DNA of 50,802 nucleotides from Apopatosoma sp963618495. Lineage in GTDB: Bacteria > Bacillota > Clostridia > Oscillospirales > CAG-272. How positions within the stretch are numbered: position 1 is the first letter of the stretch; each line of letters starts with the position of its first letter. The notes under the pieces are model-generated. The model had not been told where the DNA came from and searched no databases. It worked only from the letters and a program-made list of their open reading frames with translations. This document shows positions 26,135-33,460 of this stretch, piece after piece. The DNA lies in the NCBI GenBank assembly GCA_963618495.1, contig CAVESF010000016.1:1-50802 (forward strand), in the 5' to 3' direction. The position numbers and the translations under genes are program-made.

Positions 26135-26761
26135 CTAAAAATCAGTCTTGATTCCGTCAACTCCAAAGAACAAAGGCGTGAGAACCTCTGCCGCCGCGTC
26201 AACATCTCGGTACACCGTTCTGATGTCAATGTGTTCCGCGTCCGCAATGTCCTGCGGAGTCGTCGTTTCTTTTGCAAGATACAGCAGTTCGACAACGCGG
26301 TAACGCCTCTCAAGCTCCAGCTTTCCCGATTGCTCACAGTACACCCGATACACGCCGAGCATGGCATCCACATGTGTCATTATCAGCCGTGTCCGGCGCA
26401 CAGATTTTCGGATGCTTTCTATGTACTGACGCTCGTTTCCGTATGCGTTCATCACATCGTAAAAAGATTCTCCGTCCGCAAGCGTCTCGCGCTCTCTGCT
26501 TACATCGTACACCGCCTCCGCAATGTGCGATTTCAGCATCCTGTAATTTCGCAGGAGCAGTTTGGTGTTTCGTAACCGCTTATCGTACCGCTCTTTTCTG
26601 TTCCTCGTGATTTCCAGCAGTAGCGCTTTTGCCGCCGATTGTGATGCGAGTTCCCCTTGTTTTGCCATTGCCTCGTCAAGAGCATCCGCAACCGCCTCCG
26701 CAATCATCTGCTTTATGACTTCTTGCTGTTCTTCGGTGAACAATGACTCTTTCTCGCCCAT
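26135..26761 (-). CDS. ArpU-like / sigma-factor-like late transcription regulator
   Basis: A 208-residue protein starting at ATG 26761, one base after the metK stop, with GGAGG seven bases upstream. The C-terminal region 'RYRVVELLYLAKETTTPQDIADAEHIDIRTVYRDVDAA' (split: 'ETTTPQDIADAEHIDIRTVY') is a helix-turn-helix of the sigma-region-4/ArpU type; the N-terminal two thirds are helical and charged. ArpU-like proteins end the early operon in many Firmicutes phages and switch on late genes. It is the last early gene before the late promoter, so the same role is likely. Confidence 0.65.
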   Translation of the reverse strand: MGEKESLFTEEQQEVIKQMIAEAVADALDEAMAKQGELASQSAAKALLLEITRNRKERYDKRLRNTKLLLRNYRMLKSHIAEAVYDVSRERETLADGESFYDVMNAYGNERQYIESIRKSVRRTRLIMTHVDAMLGVYRVYCEQSGKLELERRYRVVELLYLAKETTTPQDIADAEHIDIRTVYRDVDAAAEVLTPLFFGVDGIKTDF

Positions 26762-26762
26762 G

Positions 26763-27836
26763 TCAGAGCCTCCAAATATCGTCTCGGTAGTGGCATCCTC
26801 CCGCGATGCTCTCGTACCTCGGTTTGAGCAGGTCGAGCTGTTCGATGATTCCGTGCGGCGTAAGGTCGTATTCTGCGCCCAGCGTCCTTTCAATCTCCGC
26901 ACCGAGAGATTCAAAGATGGTTCCGTCTTTTTTCACACACTTCACGGAAACCGATACCGGCTCCGCTTTCCCAATAGCATATGCCAGCTGTACCTCGCAC
27001 TCTTTAAGCCCGAAAAGGTCAACGAACTTGCAAGCCAGCGCACGGGCAAAATACGCCGCGCTTCTGTCAACCTTGCTTGGGTCTTTGCCGGAGAACGCAC
27101 CTCCGCCTACCGCGCAATATCCTCCGTACTGGTCGCATACGATTTTTCTTCCTGTCAGACCGCAGTCCGCAACGGGACCGCCGAGAATCCATTCGCCCGC
27201 CGGATTGACGATTGTCTCGACGAATCTATCCACGCCAAGCGACCGCAACAGTCTCTCCGTGTAGCTTCTGACCCACGCTACACTGTATTTATGCTTGTGG
27301 CATACGCTGACAAGGATTTTCTTGACACTGCGCATATCCGGCACCTCGTCGAGGTCAACCGTGACCTGACACTTTGCGTCGCCTTTGTAGGGCGATTTTT
27401 CGCCGTTCCTGTCGATGTCATCTTCGATGGCTTTGATGATTTTGTTTGCGAGGTCGAAACCGTAAGGGAGCTTGCTCTCTGTGTCGTTGCAAGCATACCC
27501 GTACATCATCCCCTGATCGCCCGCACCCTGCGCCGCGCCGTTGTTCCCGACGCCTCTTGCAATCTCCAACGACTGCGTACTGATGATGTTGTAAACCCTC
27601 GTGCAATCATAGCCGAGCTTCCGCGCCGTGTTCGTGGCAATCTGCGCGTAATTGATTTTCGCGCTCGTCGTGATTTCCCCCGCGATTACGATTGTATCGC
27701 CTTTGAAAAGCGTCTCACACGCAACACGGCTGTTCGGGTCTGCGGCGAGGCAAGCGTCGAGTATTGCGTCGCTTATCTGGTCGCACACCTTGTCAGGGTG
27801 GTATTTGCTTACCTGCTCCGTTGAAAAAAGTCTCAT
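26763..27836 (-). CDS. metK: S-adenosylmethionine synthetase (phage MetK)
   Basis: A 357-residue enzyme that makes SAM from ATP and methionine. Conserved segments are intact: 'STEQVSKYHPDKVCDQISD' with catalytic His at 13, 'GEITTSAKI', 'GAGDQGMMYGYACND', 'CGLTGRKIVCDQYGG' and the P-loop-like 'GGGAFSGKDPSKVDRSAA'. The start is ATG 27836, eight bases after GGAGG. It is about 30 residues shorter than typical bacterial MetK, mainly at the C-terminus (ends 'CHYRDDIWRL'). SAM is the cofactor of the three radical SAM proteins and the methylase-like protein in this phage, so it probably raises SAM supply during infection. Confidence 0.92.
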   Translation of the reverse strand: MRLFSTEQVSKYHPDKVCDQISDAILDACLAADPNSRVACETLFKGDTIVIAGEITTSAKINYAQIATNTARKLGYDCTRVYNIISTQSLEIARGVGNNGAAQGAGDQGMMYGYACNDTESKLPYGFDLANKIIKAIEDDIDRNGEKSPYKGDAKCQVTVDLDEVPDMRSVKKILVSVCHKHKYSVAWVRSYTERLLRSLGVDRFVETIVNPAGEWILGGPVADCGLTGRKIVCDQYGGYCAVGGGAFSGKDPSKVDRSAAYFARALACKFVDLFGLKECEVQLAYAIGKAEPVSVSVKCVKKDGTIFESLGAEIERTLGAEYDLTPHGIIEQLDLLKPRYESIAGGCHYRDDIWRL

Positions 27837-27864
27837 GTCTTTGTCCTCCGTTTGTGTTTTGATT

Positions 27865-28497
27865 TCAGTATCTTCTTGTGTTTGCGAGTCTGTCGCAGTC
27901 AAAATGCATCTCTCGCAGTTTTGCAATAACTTCTGCTCCGGTCTTTTTTCCGAGATTTCTGGTCTCCCAAAATTCCTCCGGCGTCAGCCGTAAAACGTCG
28001 TATACCGTTTCGCATCCCCGCCTCCCCAGCGCATGGCATGCCCTGACCGAGAGTCCCATGTCGGAAACACTCATGCCTTTTGCAATGGAATCGACGGTTA
28101 TTTCGCGGTTTGTTTTTTCTTTGAGGTTATTGATTTCCTGCTCGAATAGTTTTGTCGTTTCGTCTCTCGCTCGCCTGTATGCCGCTTCCGTTTCTTGGGC
28201 GATTATCCCTTTCATACCGTGTTTGAGGTATCTCTGTTGCGCCGGTTCGCGGAGATACGCAAGTGCCTTGCACTCAATCTGCCGAATCCTTTCTCGATTC
28301 ACATTGTACCGTCCTGCGCATTCGCTGAGTGTTTTCCCGTCTTTGAAACGAGCCAGCAGAACATCTTTCCTCCTCGGCGGCATTCCCGCCAAAATGTATG
28401 CCAGCGTCTCCGAAAAATCTTCCGGTCTTTCGTTTTTCGCCTCGATTTCAGGACAAACTTCCCGCAACAGATTGGTCGGGTAATCATCAAATCTCAT
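27865..28497 (-). CDS. Sigma-70 region 4 fused to an RNA polymerase alpha-CTD-like domain
   Basis: A 210-residue protein. Residues about 40-90 contain 'LARFKDGKTLSECAGRY' and 'RERIRQIECKALAYLREP', very close to region 4.2 of the housekeeping sigma factor (which has RERIRQIEAKAL..LR.P). After a charged helix, residues 143-197 ('MGLSVRACHALGRRG', then 'LTPEEFWETRNLGKKTGAEV') match the helix-hairpin-helix DNA-binding domain of RpoA. Region 2 is absent, so it cannot act as a full sigma factor. It could bind -35/UP-element DNA, the beta flap or host sigma, and so redirect host polymerase. Located between recU and metK in the early operon. Confidence 0.85.
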   Translation of the reverse strand: MRFDDYPTNLLREVCPEIEAKNERPEDFSETLAYILAGMPPRRKDVLLARFKDGKTLSECAGRYNVNRERIRQIECKALAYLREPAQQRYLKHGMKGIIAQETEAAYRRARDETTKLFEQEINNLKEKTNREITVDSIAKGMSVSDMGLSVRACHALGRRGCETVYDVLRLTPEEFWETRNLGKKTGAEVIAKLREMHFDCDRLANTRRY

Positions 28498-28500
28498 ACT

Positions 28501-29094
28501 TCACTCTGCCTTTCTGCTTTCCAGCGTTTCTCTTTTGCTCGCGTCGTTCTGATTCTCGGCTTCCCGCCGCAGTTCTGCTTTATACAGAAAGTCAAGAATG
28601 CCGTACCTGAATTTTATTTTGTACTGTGTCGCGTCCTGCGGTGTCATGTACTTCCGTCCGTAGATCCGTTTCATGTTCTTCCACACGCCCCACGGGATTC
28701 TGTAGAACGAGAAGAAGCCGAACGAAACGACAACAAAGCAATCCGCGCTTCTTGCGCTGTAACGGTCAAGGACTTTTTCCTGCTCCTCCGTTACAGCCTC
28801 GCTCTTTATTCTGTCCTGCTCTGTGTGCTTCGCTTCAAAGCACACACATCGCCCTCCGTCAAGGCATCCTTTGAAATCCGGTTGCGCCCGCTTCGTGAAA
28901 CAGGCAACGAATTTTCCGTTTTCCATCGGATATAGCGCTCTCATTGGCTCCGGTGTCTTGTCTATCTCCGCAATGCCGTTATCCCGGTAAAAATCGCAAG
29001 CCGCTTTGATGATATTCTCGAACTGCTCGCCCGCGTCTCTGTTGTGCAGACCTACAATTTGCCGCTTTGGACTTTTGCCTGTCTGGTATCTCAC
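28501..29094 (-). CDS. recU: RecU-like Holliday junction resolvase
   Basis: A 197-residue protein if started at GTG 29094, which overlaps the stop of the upstream small gene (GTGA) and has GAGG about 11 bases before it. That length fits the family (about 200). Core motifs are 'NRDAGEQFENIIKAACDFY', 'FTKRAQPDFKGCLDGGR' and 'CVCFEAKHTEQDRI' (catalytic D...E-x-K), followed by 'FFSFYRIPWGVWKNMKRIYG'. It resolves branched DNA from replication and recombination and is likely to work with RecT and SSB. The reading frame stays open to 29445, so a 314-residue form is possible (see the next entries). Confidence 0.82.
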   Translation of the reverse strand: MRYQTGKSPKRQIVGLHNRDAGEQFENIIKAACDFYRDNGIAEIDKTPEPMRALYPMENGKFVACFTKRAQPDFKGCLDGGRCVCFEAKHTEQDRIKSEAVTEEQEKVLDRYSARSADCFVVVSFGFFSFYRIPWGVWKNMKRIYGRKYMTPQDATQYKIKFRYGILDFLYKAELRREAENQNDASKRETLESRKAE

Positions 29095-29351
29095 TGCTTC
29101 GGCGTCCTCGCTTTCTTTCCGCTCCTTTGGAACTGACACGCCAGTGTCATTCCGTGCCGGTCGCGGTAGATGACGATTGTCGCATCTGTCACCGTGTCCT
29201 CGCGCCGCGCAACCTCGGTCAGCTTTGTTTCTTGCCGTTTCACCCACTCTGGGGAAACTTTCGTCGCATCCGCAAAAAGCGTCTCGAACCGTTCTTCTTT
29301 GCTGATTTTGACTTTCTTCCGGAATATCCGCCTGAATATCTTTCCGAACAT
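29091..29351 (-). CDS. Hypothetical basic protein overlapping the RecU upstream frame
   Basis: An 86-residue frame from ATG 29351 (a TTG at 29366 is possible). It begins with a basic helix (MFGKIFRRIFRKKVKISKE) and ends with strands 'DATIVIYRDRHGMTLACQF'. Composition and a conserved-looking strand pattern suggest this frame, and not the other open frame covering the same bases, is the coding one. Its TGA overlaps the RecU GTG. Function not recognised. Confidence 0.55.
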   Translation of the reverse strand: MFGKIFRRIFRKKVKISKEERFETLFADATKVSPEWVKRQETKLTEVARREDTVTDATIVIYRDRHGMTLACQFQRSGKKARTPKQ

Positions 29352-29445
29352 CGTTTTCTGTTTCAACGGGGCAGATGTCGTGACTCCATCCGTATCCCTC
29401 CGGCAGTATTCCGCCGCATCCTACACATCTGTCTGCACCTGCCAT
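29095..29445 (-). other. Zinc-ribbon start frame continuous with RecU
   Basis: From ATG 29445 the frame encodes 'MAGADRCVGCGGILPEG' and 'WSHDICP', the start of a familiar type of small phage zinc-ribbon protein, with GGAGGA before the ATG. It then runs open in the RecU frame for about 90 more codons whose composition (Arg/Asp/Gly rich) looks like a shadow of the 86-residue gene. Either a short zinc protein has lost its stop and fused to RecU, giving 314 residues, or both overlapping frames are used. Confidence 0.45.
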
Positions 29446-29463
29446 CGTTTGTTCCTCCTCCTG

Positions 29464-29652
29464 TTAATTTTCGCGCCAATACTCTACAAAGTAGATAAAA
29501 GCTCCGTTAGGTTTGTCTTTCGGCTTTTCTCTCCCGACTCTTGCCGCATACCCTGCGCGGGCAAGCATCTTGACGAGTTCGAGCCGTTCTTCCTGATTGA
29601 GTTGTCCGCCATCTACTGCGTAAATTCTCTGGCGGCTTTCGCTGTCTGCCAT
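29464..29652 (-). CDS. Hypothetical small early protein
   Basis: A 62-residue protein of the early operon, beginning 'MADSESRQRIYAVDGGQL', with a helix 'NQEERLELVKMLARAGY' and an end 'NGAFIYFVEYWREN'. It ends 18 bases before the zinc-ribbon start. No family recognised. Confidence 0.55.
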   Translation of the reverse strand: MADSESRQRIYAVDGGQLNQEERLELVKMLARAGYAARVGREKPKDKPNGAFIYFVEYWREN

Positions 29653-29708
29653 TTATTTCCTCACCTCCATTCTAAGGCATACACCGTCTTTGCGCTCCCT
29701 CGTGCGTG

Positions 29709-30116
29709 TCACTCCATTATCCGACAACCGCATTTTTCACACTTTCCGTGAAAATGTCCGTTGCACCTCGCTCGAATGCCGACTATTGTGCTTTTGCCTC
29801 CGCACAGCGGGCAATCCTCTCTGACTTCCTCGGCGGGCTTCTTCATTTCTTCTGCCGTTTCGTCCGGCAAAAACTTCTGCCCGCAGAAAATACACCGCTC
29901 GTATGAATACGGCATTTCTCCGCACGCGGGGCATTCCGGAAATGTGCCGTATTCGCCTCTATCCCATACAATGTGTCGCGGAGGCTCTTTCCCGTTCTTT
30001 TTATCGTCGTCTGCAGGCTGATATTCGCACCCGCCGCAATATCGTTCTTTCTTGCATTCCATTTCGCGGTGCCAGTGGCACGGATATTTACAGTCCGAAA
30101 TATCGAAATTCTTCAT
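29709..30116 (-). CDS. Cys-rich multi-zinc-ribbon protein
   Basis: A 135-residue protein with about 15 cysteines arranged as several pairs: 'CKYPCHWHREMEC', 'RYCGGCEY', 'ECPACGEM', 'RCIFCGQKF', 'DCPLCGGKS' and 'KCEKCGCR'. At least three zinc ribbons can be drawn. It stands between the 184-residue Cys-rich protein and a small gene in the early operon. A strong GAGGAGG lies a little far (13 bases) upstream of the ATG. Function unknown; multi-ribbon phage proteins may bind nucleic acid or host proteins. Confidence 0.6.
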   Translation of the reverse strand: MKNFDISDCKYPCHWHREMECKKERYCGGCEYQPADDDKKNGKEPPRHIVWDRGEYGTFPECPACGEMPYSYERCIFCGQKFLPDETAEEMKKPAEEVREDCPLCGGKSTIVGIRARCNGHFHGKCEKCGCRIME

Positions 30117-30134
30117 TTTCTCGCTCTCACCTCC

Positions 30135-30689
30135 TCACTTGCAGAAATACGGCTTGAAAATGCCGATAAATTTTTTCCACGTTTCTTTGACGAGATGCGC
30201 CCATTTCTTCCGCAATGGTTCGTATGGCTTCGGCGGGTCGAATATTTCTCGCGCCTTAAGACACAGCAAGAACATGCTTTCGATGTAGCAATCTTCGTCG
30301 AGGGAATACGGTTTGCCGTCTGCCCCTTTTTCCATCTCACCATTTGAGTCTTTGAAGCAGAGGGCATACTTGGCACCGATTTCTTCGCGGAACGCTTCTC
30401 GGAACTTTTGCTCATTATCAAACTGTTTTTCAGCCCAATCTCCGTAATCATCGTACCGGTGATTTTCGAGGTACTGCATCTTCTTGCGTTTTCCCCAACC
30501 AAGGATAAAACGAATGGGCGGAATCAGGCGGCAAGTGTCCCGCAAATCTCCGAAAATGTAGCATCCGGCATCTTCGTAGTCGTCGCATCCGGGCAGATAT
30601 TCGCCGCCAAAGCAGAACGGACATTTATCGCAATGGTACTCGCCCTTTATGTACCATTCGACGGCTTTGCTTTTCTTCTTTTTCTTCAT
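30135..30689 (-). CDS. Hypothetical Cys-containing early protein
   Basis: A 184-residue protein starting with a Lys-rich segment (MKKKKKSKAVEWYIKG). It has 'EYHCDKCPFCFGGEYLPGC' and further cysteines in the first 60 residues, then a charged helical body and an aromatic C-terminus ('WKKFIGIFKPYFCK'). The ATG overlaps the stop of the radical SAM gene (ATGA). No family recognised; the N-terminus may bind zinc or an Fe-S cluster, and the tight link to the radical SAM gene could mean joint action. Confidence 0.55.
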   Translation of the reverse strand: MKKKKKSKAVEWYIKGEYHCDKCPFCFGGEYLPGCDDYEDAGCYIFGDLRDTCRLIPPIRFILGWGKRKKMQYLENHRYDDYGDWAEKQFDNEQKFREAFREEIGAKYALCFKDSNGEMEKGADGKPYSLDEDCYIESMFLLCLKAREIFDPPKPYEPLRKKWAHLVKETWKKFIGIFKPYFCK

Positions 30690-31429
30690 CTCGGTTTCTC
30701 CATTTCCGCCCTAAGACTGTCCTTGATGTAATAATCGAAATCGAGCCGGTTGCGCTTTTTGGCTCTCAACCAGCATTCCGCCCTCTCCCCGAACTCTTTC
30801 CAGTCGATGTCTGACGGGTGGTAATTCAGTTTTCCGACTTTCCAAAGGTTCACATAGTCGGCAAGGTCAATAAGGTTAAGGACATCCGCCGGATTCAAAA
30901 CCGGCTCGGCGGAAATCCATGTTTTAATGCCTCTTTTGTGCGCGATAAAAAGTGCTGCCAGCCTCTCAAACGGTGTTCCGGCATCCGGCTCCGACTCTGG
31001 AGCCTCTTCCAGCGTGCCAGCCTCGTAACCGGCGTATGTAATCCCGAACCAGTCTCCGCTATCAAGCAAATCAAAATCGCGTATGGCATCCTTGCCGTTC
31101 TTCGTGAGAATTTGCACATGGTTTCCGCTCTCTTTGAGAACCCTGATAATCTCCCGCGTCGGCGTTGTGTCGTAACCTTTCGGGTATGGGTCGCATGTGA
31201 AGCAGAGGTGAATCATGCGCCCTGTAATGCCCTCGCGCTCAATCTGTTTCCACGTCTCCTCAACAATGTTTTCCCTCGGTCTGACTGCCGCGTGGAATGC
31301 CTCGCGGTCTCTGCGTAACACCGACGGTGCAAAGCAGTAGGAGCACTCATGCGGGCATCCTGTGTAGATGTTTATGGCGTAATCGCCGTATTCCTTTGCC
31401 GCGCCTTTCGGCTCATATATCGGTTTCAA
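30686..31429 (-). CDS. Radical SAM protein (SPL/Rv2578c-like, early operon)
   Basis: A 247-residue protein with C25, C29 and C32 in 'YTGCPHECSYCFAP', the TGC-x-H-x-C-x-YC-x-A motif of the SPL-like radical SAM group, plus 'LCFTCDPYPKGYD', 'VQILTKNGKDAIRDFD' and 'TWISAEPVLNPADVLNL'. The start is TTG (31429), overlapping the stop of the small membrane protein gene, with GGGGG about 6 bases upstream. Compact phage homologues of this group are common, but their reaction is not established. It is the third radical SAM gene in the window and the only one in the early operon. Confidence 0.8.
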   Translation of the reverse strand: MKPIYEPKGAAKEYGDYAINIYTGCPHECSYCFAPSVLRRDREAFHAAVRPRENIVEETWKQIEREGITGRMIHLCFTCDPYPKGYDTTPTREIIRVLKESGNHVQILTKNGKDAIRDFDLLDSGDWFGITYAGYEAGTLEEAPESEPDAGTPFERLAALFIAHKRGIKTWISAEPVLNPADVLNLIDLADYVNLWKVGKLNYHPSDIDWKEFGERAECWLRAKKRNRLDFDYYIKDSLRAEMEKPR

Positions 31430-31587
31430 TCTTTATCCCCCTTTTTTCTGCCGTCCGTTTCTTCCTGTGAAAAGTCTTGTCGGGTGCGTTTCTCTGCTTT
31501 GCGCAGAATGCAGGCGAACAGTGCAAGCAGGGTATACAGAATCACAATGCCGCCTCCAGTCAGTATCCAATACACGGTTTCGTTCAT
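31426..31587 (-). CDS. Small single-span membrane protein
   Basis: A 53-residue frame beginning 'MNETVYWILTGGGIVILY' with one hydrophobic segment (about residues 5-28) and a charged tail ('RKAEKRTRQDFSQEE'). GGGAGG stands 7 bases before the ATG; the ATG overlaps the upstream stop (ATGA) and the stop overlaps the TTG of the radical SAM gene (TTGA). Linked on both sides by overlaps, so translation is coupled. Role unknown. Confidence 0.7.
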   Translation of the reverse strand: MNETVYWILTGGGIVILYTLLALFACILRKAEKRTRQDFSQEETDGRKKGDKD

Positions 31588-31826
31588 TTTGGTTCCTCCC
31601 TTGCGATTGCTTTTTCAAACAGCCCGAGAGCTATTTCTTCCGCATTTCTCGGTTCACAGTATATCATGCAGCCCGTGCCGAAAACCTCGGGAACTTCGTC
31701 CGTGTCAACGTCGAATCTTTTTGCAAGAGCATCAACCTCGGCACAGGCATCCATCAGCCTGTCGGCTATTTTCCTGCGTCGCTCCAATGCTTTCAAAACA
31801 TATTCGGGTATCGTTTTACGACTCAT
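31584..31826 (-). CDS. Hypothetical early protein
   Basis: An 80-residue protein starting at ATG 31826 with GGAGG eight bases upstream; the longer open frame above it shadows the previous gene. Helical N-terminus ('MSRKTIPEYVLKALERRRK'), then 'FGTGCMIYCEPRNAEEIAL'. No family recognised. It ends in an ATGA overlap with the small membrane protein gene. Confidence 0.6.
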   Translation of the reverse strand: MSRKTIPEYVLKALERRRKIADRLMDACAEVDALAKRFDVDTDEVPEVFGTGCMIYCEPRNAEEIALGLFEKAIAREEPK

Positions 31827-32118
31827 CTGACTCGCCTCCGTCCATATTTGCGCCACAGTCAGGGCAATACATCGTAACTTCGTCTCGGCTTTTATACTCA
31901 AATCCGCATTCTGAACAATGGCAAATTCCATAGTCGCTCTCTATCCATTCGCCATATCTTACTTCCTGCACGTCGGCGGTCGGCTCGTTTTCAACCGTTT
32001 CAAGCGCGTCCCCATAACCCTCGGTAAAATGGTCGTAGAAGCCCTCTCCGCTCGAAAGGCTGTCGTATCTCTCTTGCATTTTCTTTGTTAAATTGTCCGC
32101 GTTAATGTATCTCGGCAT
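31816..32118 (-). CDS. Zinc-ribbon protein (MPRYINAD type)
   Basis: A 100-residue protein starting at ATG 32118 with AAAGGAGAG upstream. The N-terminal 'MPRYINADNLTKKMQERY' is a common opening of small phage proteins; the C-terminus is a zinc ribbon ('CHCSECGFEYKSRDEVTMYC' and CPDCG). 'VENEPTADVQEVRYGEW' joins them, as in many clostridial phage relatives. Paralogous to the next upstream gene, which shares the opening and the 'PTADV' link. Function unknown. Confidence 0.65.
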   Translation of the reverse strand: MPRYINADNLTKKMQERYDSLSSGEGFYDHFTEGYGDALETVENEPTADVQEVRYGEWIESDYGICHCSECGFEYKSRDEVTMYCPDCGANMDGGESDES

Positions 32119-32425
32119 TATTGGCTCTCCTTTCTCCTTTACTGCAATAATCGTTACAATTGGTAGCTCCTCTGCGCACGCAATACCCGCCAAGGTCTTT
32201 TCTTGGTGGGACGCAAATGCCGGTATCCTTGTGTTTCGGGTTTTTAACTGCGTCCCAATATCTGCAGTCTGCACACCGCACGACTTCAACGACATCAGCG
32301 GTCGGTTGTGTTTTGATAAACGAAATAATCCAATCCGCATTGTAAGAATTAAGCAAGGTATTTTCGCTTCCGTGCAATTCCTCAAACCGTTTTACTGCGG
32401 CATCCGCGTCAATATATCTGCTCAC
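32102..32425 (-). CDS. Zinc-ribbon protein (MSRYIDAD type)
   Basis: A 107-residue protein starting at GTG 32425, eight bases after GGAGG; the longer open frame overlaps the Lar-like gene. It opens 'SRYIDADAAVKRFEELHG', has 'TQPTADVVEVVRCADCRYW' and a Cys-rich end ('TGICVPPRKDLGGYCVRRG', 'CNDYCSKGER'). Overlaps its neighbours by 17 bases on each side. Same family as the gene after it; function unknown. Confidence 0.65.
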   Translation of the reverse strand: MSRYIDADAAVKRFEELHGSENTLLNSYNADWIISFIKTQPTADVVEVVRCADCRYWDAVKNPKHKDTGICVPPRKDLGGYCVRRGATNCNDYCSKGERRANNAEIH

Positions 32426-33032
32426 CGTTCGTCCTCCTGTTCCATGCTTCGATTGCTTCCTCTCTCGTGTCGTAGATATACACGCCGCCAACGATAGCAC
32501 CGTCCTCGGCGTATCTTGCAATCGGACAAGCTTCGTTTTCTTCGTGCGAATGTCTGATTTGATACCCTAATCCGCTCCACGGGTCATTTGCATAGTCATC
32601 GTCATGGATATTTCCCTCGTCGTCGCAACAGATAATTGTCGCTTTCCCTCCGCAGAACGGGCAGGGCTTCAACGCTTCGTTCGTTCTTCTTTCCTTTCGG
32701 AAAGCACCTTTTTTACTTTTTTCTCCTGCGGTCGCTTTTGTGGTGTCAAGTATCTCTCCACAGTTGAAACACACAACAATATCGATTCGGCTTCCGACAT
32801 AATATCCAGACAGGTTTTCTCCGCAAGACGGGCAATACACATCGGTATTGCACGGGTTGCTATCTTTCAAGACCGGCAACGGCTTGCATGGCAACTGTAT
32901 CAGTTTGGATTTGTCTTTGAAACACTCGCATTTCTCGGACTGGTTTGCATAGGTGTAATATTCGTGATTTGCTCCGTCCGCTTTTGAAAACTGTGCGCAA
33001 ACTTCGTAATGAATGCAATCGGTACAAATCAT
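32409..33032 (-). CDS. Lar-like restriction alleviation protein with extra zinc motifs
   Basis: A 207-residue protein. The C-terminal part 'LKPCPFCGGKATIICCD' and 'DTREEAIEAWNRRTNG' is the Lar/restriction-alleviation-type zinc ribbon, a family in which E. coli Rac Lar modulates EcoK. The N-terminal half carries additional Cys pairs ('CTDCIHYEVC', 'DVYCPSCGENLSG', 'VVCFNCGEIL'). Whether it protects phage DNA from restriction is inferred from the family; many such proteins have no demonstrated role. Confidence 0.7.
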   Translation of the reverse strand: MICTDCIHYEVCAQFSKADGANHEYYTYANQSEKCECFKDKSKLIQLPCKPLPVLKDSNPCNTDVYCPSCGENLSGYYVGSRIDIVVCFNCGEILDTTKATAGEKSKKGAFRKERRTNEALKPCPFCGGKATIICCDDEGNIHDDDYANDPWSGLGYQIRHSHEENEACPIARYAEDGAIVGGVYIYDTREEAIEAWNRRTNGEQIY

Positions 33033-33460
33033 TTTCCCGTACTCCCAAATCCACCGTTTCCGCGCTCGGTATCTTCGAGACTGTCAACCAATTCAAGCTC
33101 CGGCGTGATAATCGGGAGTATTACAAGCTGACTGATTTTCTCGCCAGCCTTGATTGCATAGTGTGTCTCGCTGTGGTTATACAGTTTCACGACGATGCTC
33201 CCCGTATAGCCCGCGTCAATAACCCCCTCGGAGACCAGCCCGTGCTTGCAGTTGAGTCCGCTTTTGCTTTTGAGCATCCCGACATATCCGCTCGGAATCT
33301 CTGCGTGAACACCCGTATCGAATGTGCAACTGCCGCCACTCGGCACAACTCCGTCTGTTGCCGCATAAATGTCAAGACCGGCATCTGCCTCGTGTGCGCG
33401 GGTCGGCATCTTCGCTCCTGCGTCCAGCATAATTTTCAGCTTTTTATCCGTGTTTTTCAT
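33029..33460 (-). CDS. dut: dUTPase
   Basis: A 143-residue trimeric-type deoxyuridine triphosphatase started at ATG 33460 with AAAGGA upstream. All five motifs are present: 'ADAGLDIYA', 'LKSKSGL', 'GVIDAGYTGSI', 'YAIKAGEKISQLVI' and 'RGNGGFGSTG'. It keeps dUTP low and supplies dUMP for thymidylate synthesis, and so could also feed a pyrimidine modification route. Overlaps the decayed methylase remnant by 17 bases and the Lar-like gene by 4. Confidence 0.93.
   Translation of the reverse strand: MKNTDKKLKIMLDAGAKMPTRAHEADAGLDIYAATDGVVPSGGSCTFDTGVHAEIPSGYVGMLKSKSGLNCKHGLVSEGVIDAGYTGSIVVKLYNHSETHYAIKAGEKISQLVILPIITPELELVDSLEDTERGNGGFGSTGK

Noticed and set aside
26562..27824. A 420-codon plus-strand frame opposite metK
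   Set aside because: metK on the minus strand is unambiguous; the plus frame is its shadow.
21339..27836. Search for a TET/JBP-type oxygenase or hydroxymethylase in the modification region
   Set aside because: No protein with an HxD...H iron-binding pattern or a thymidylate-synthase-like hydroxymethylase was seen, so a classical TET-TAGT pathway is not claimed.
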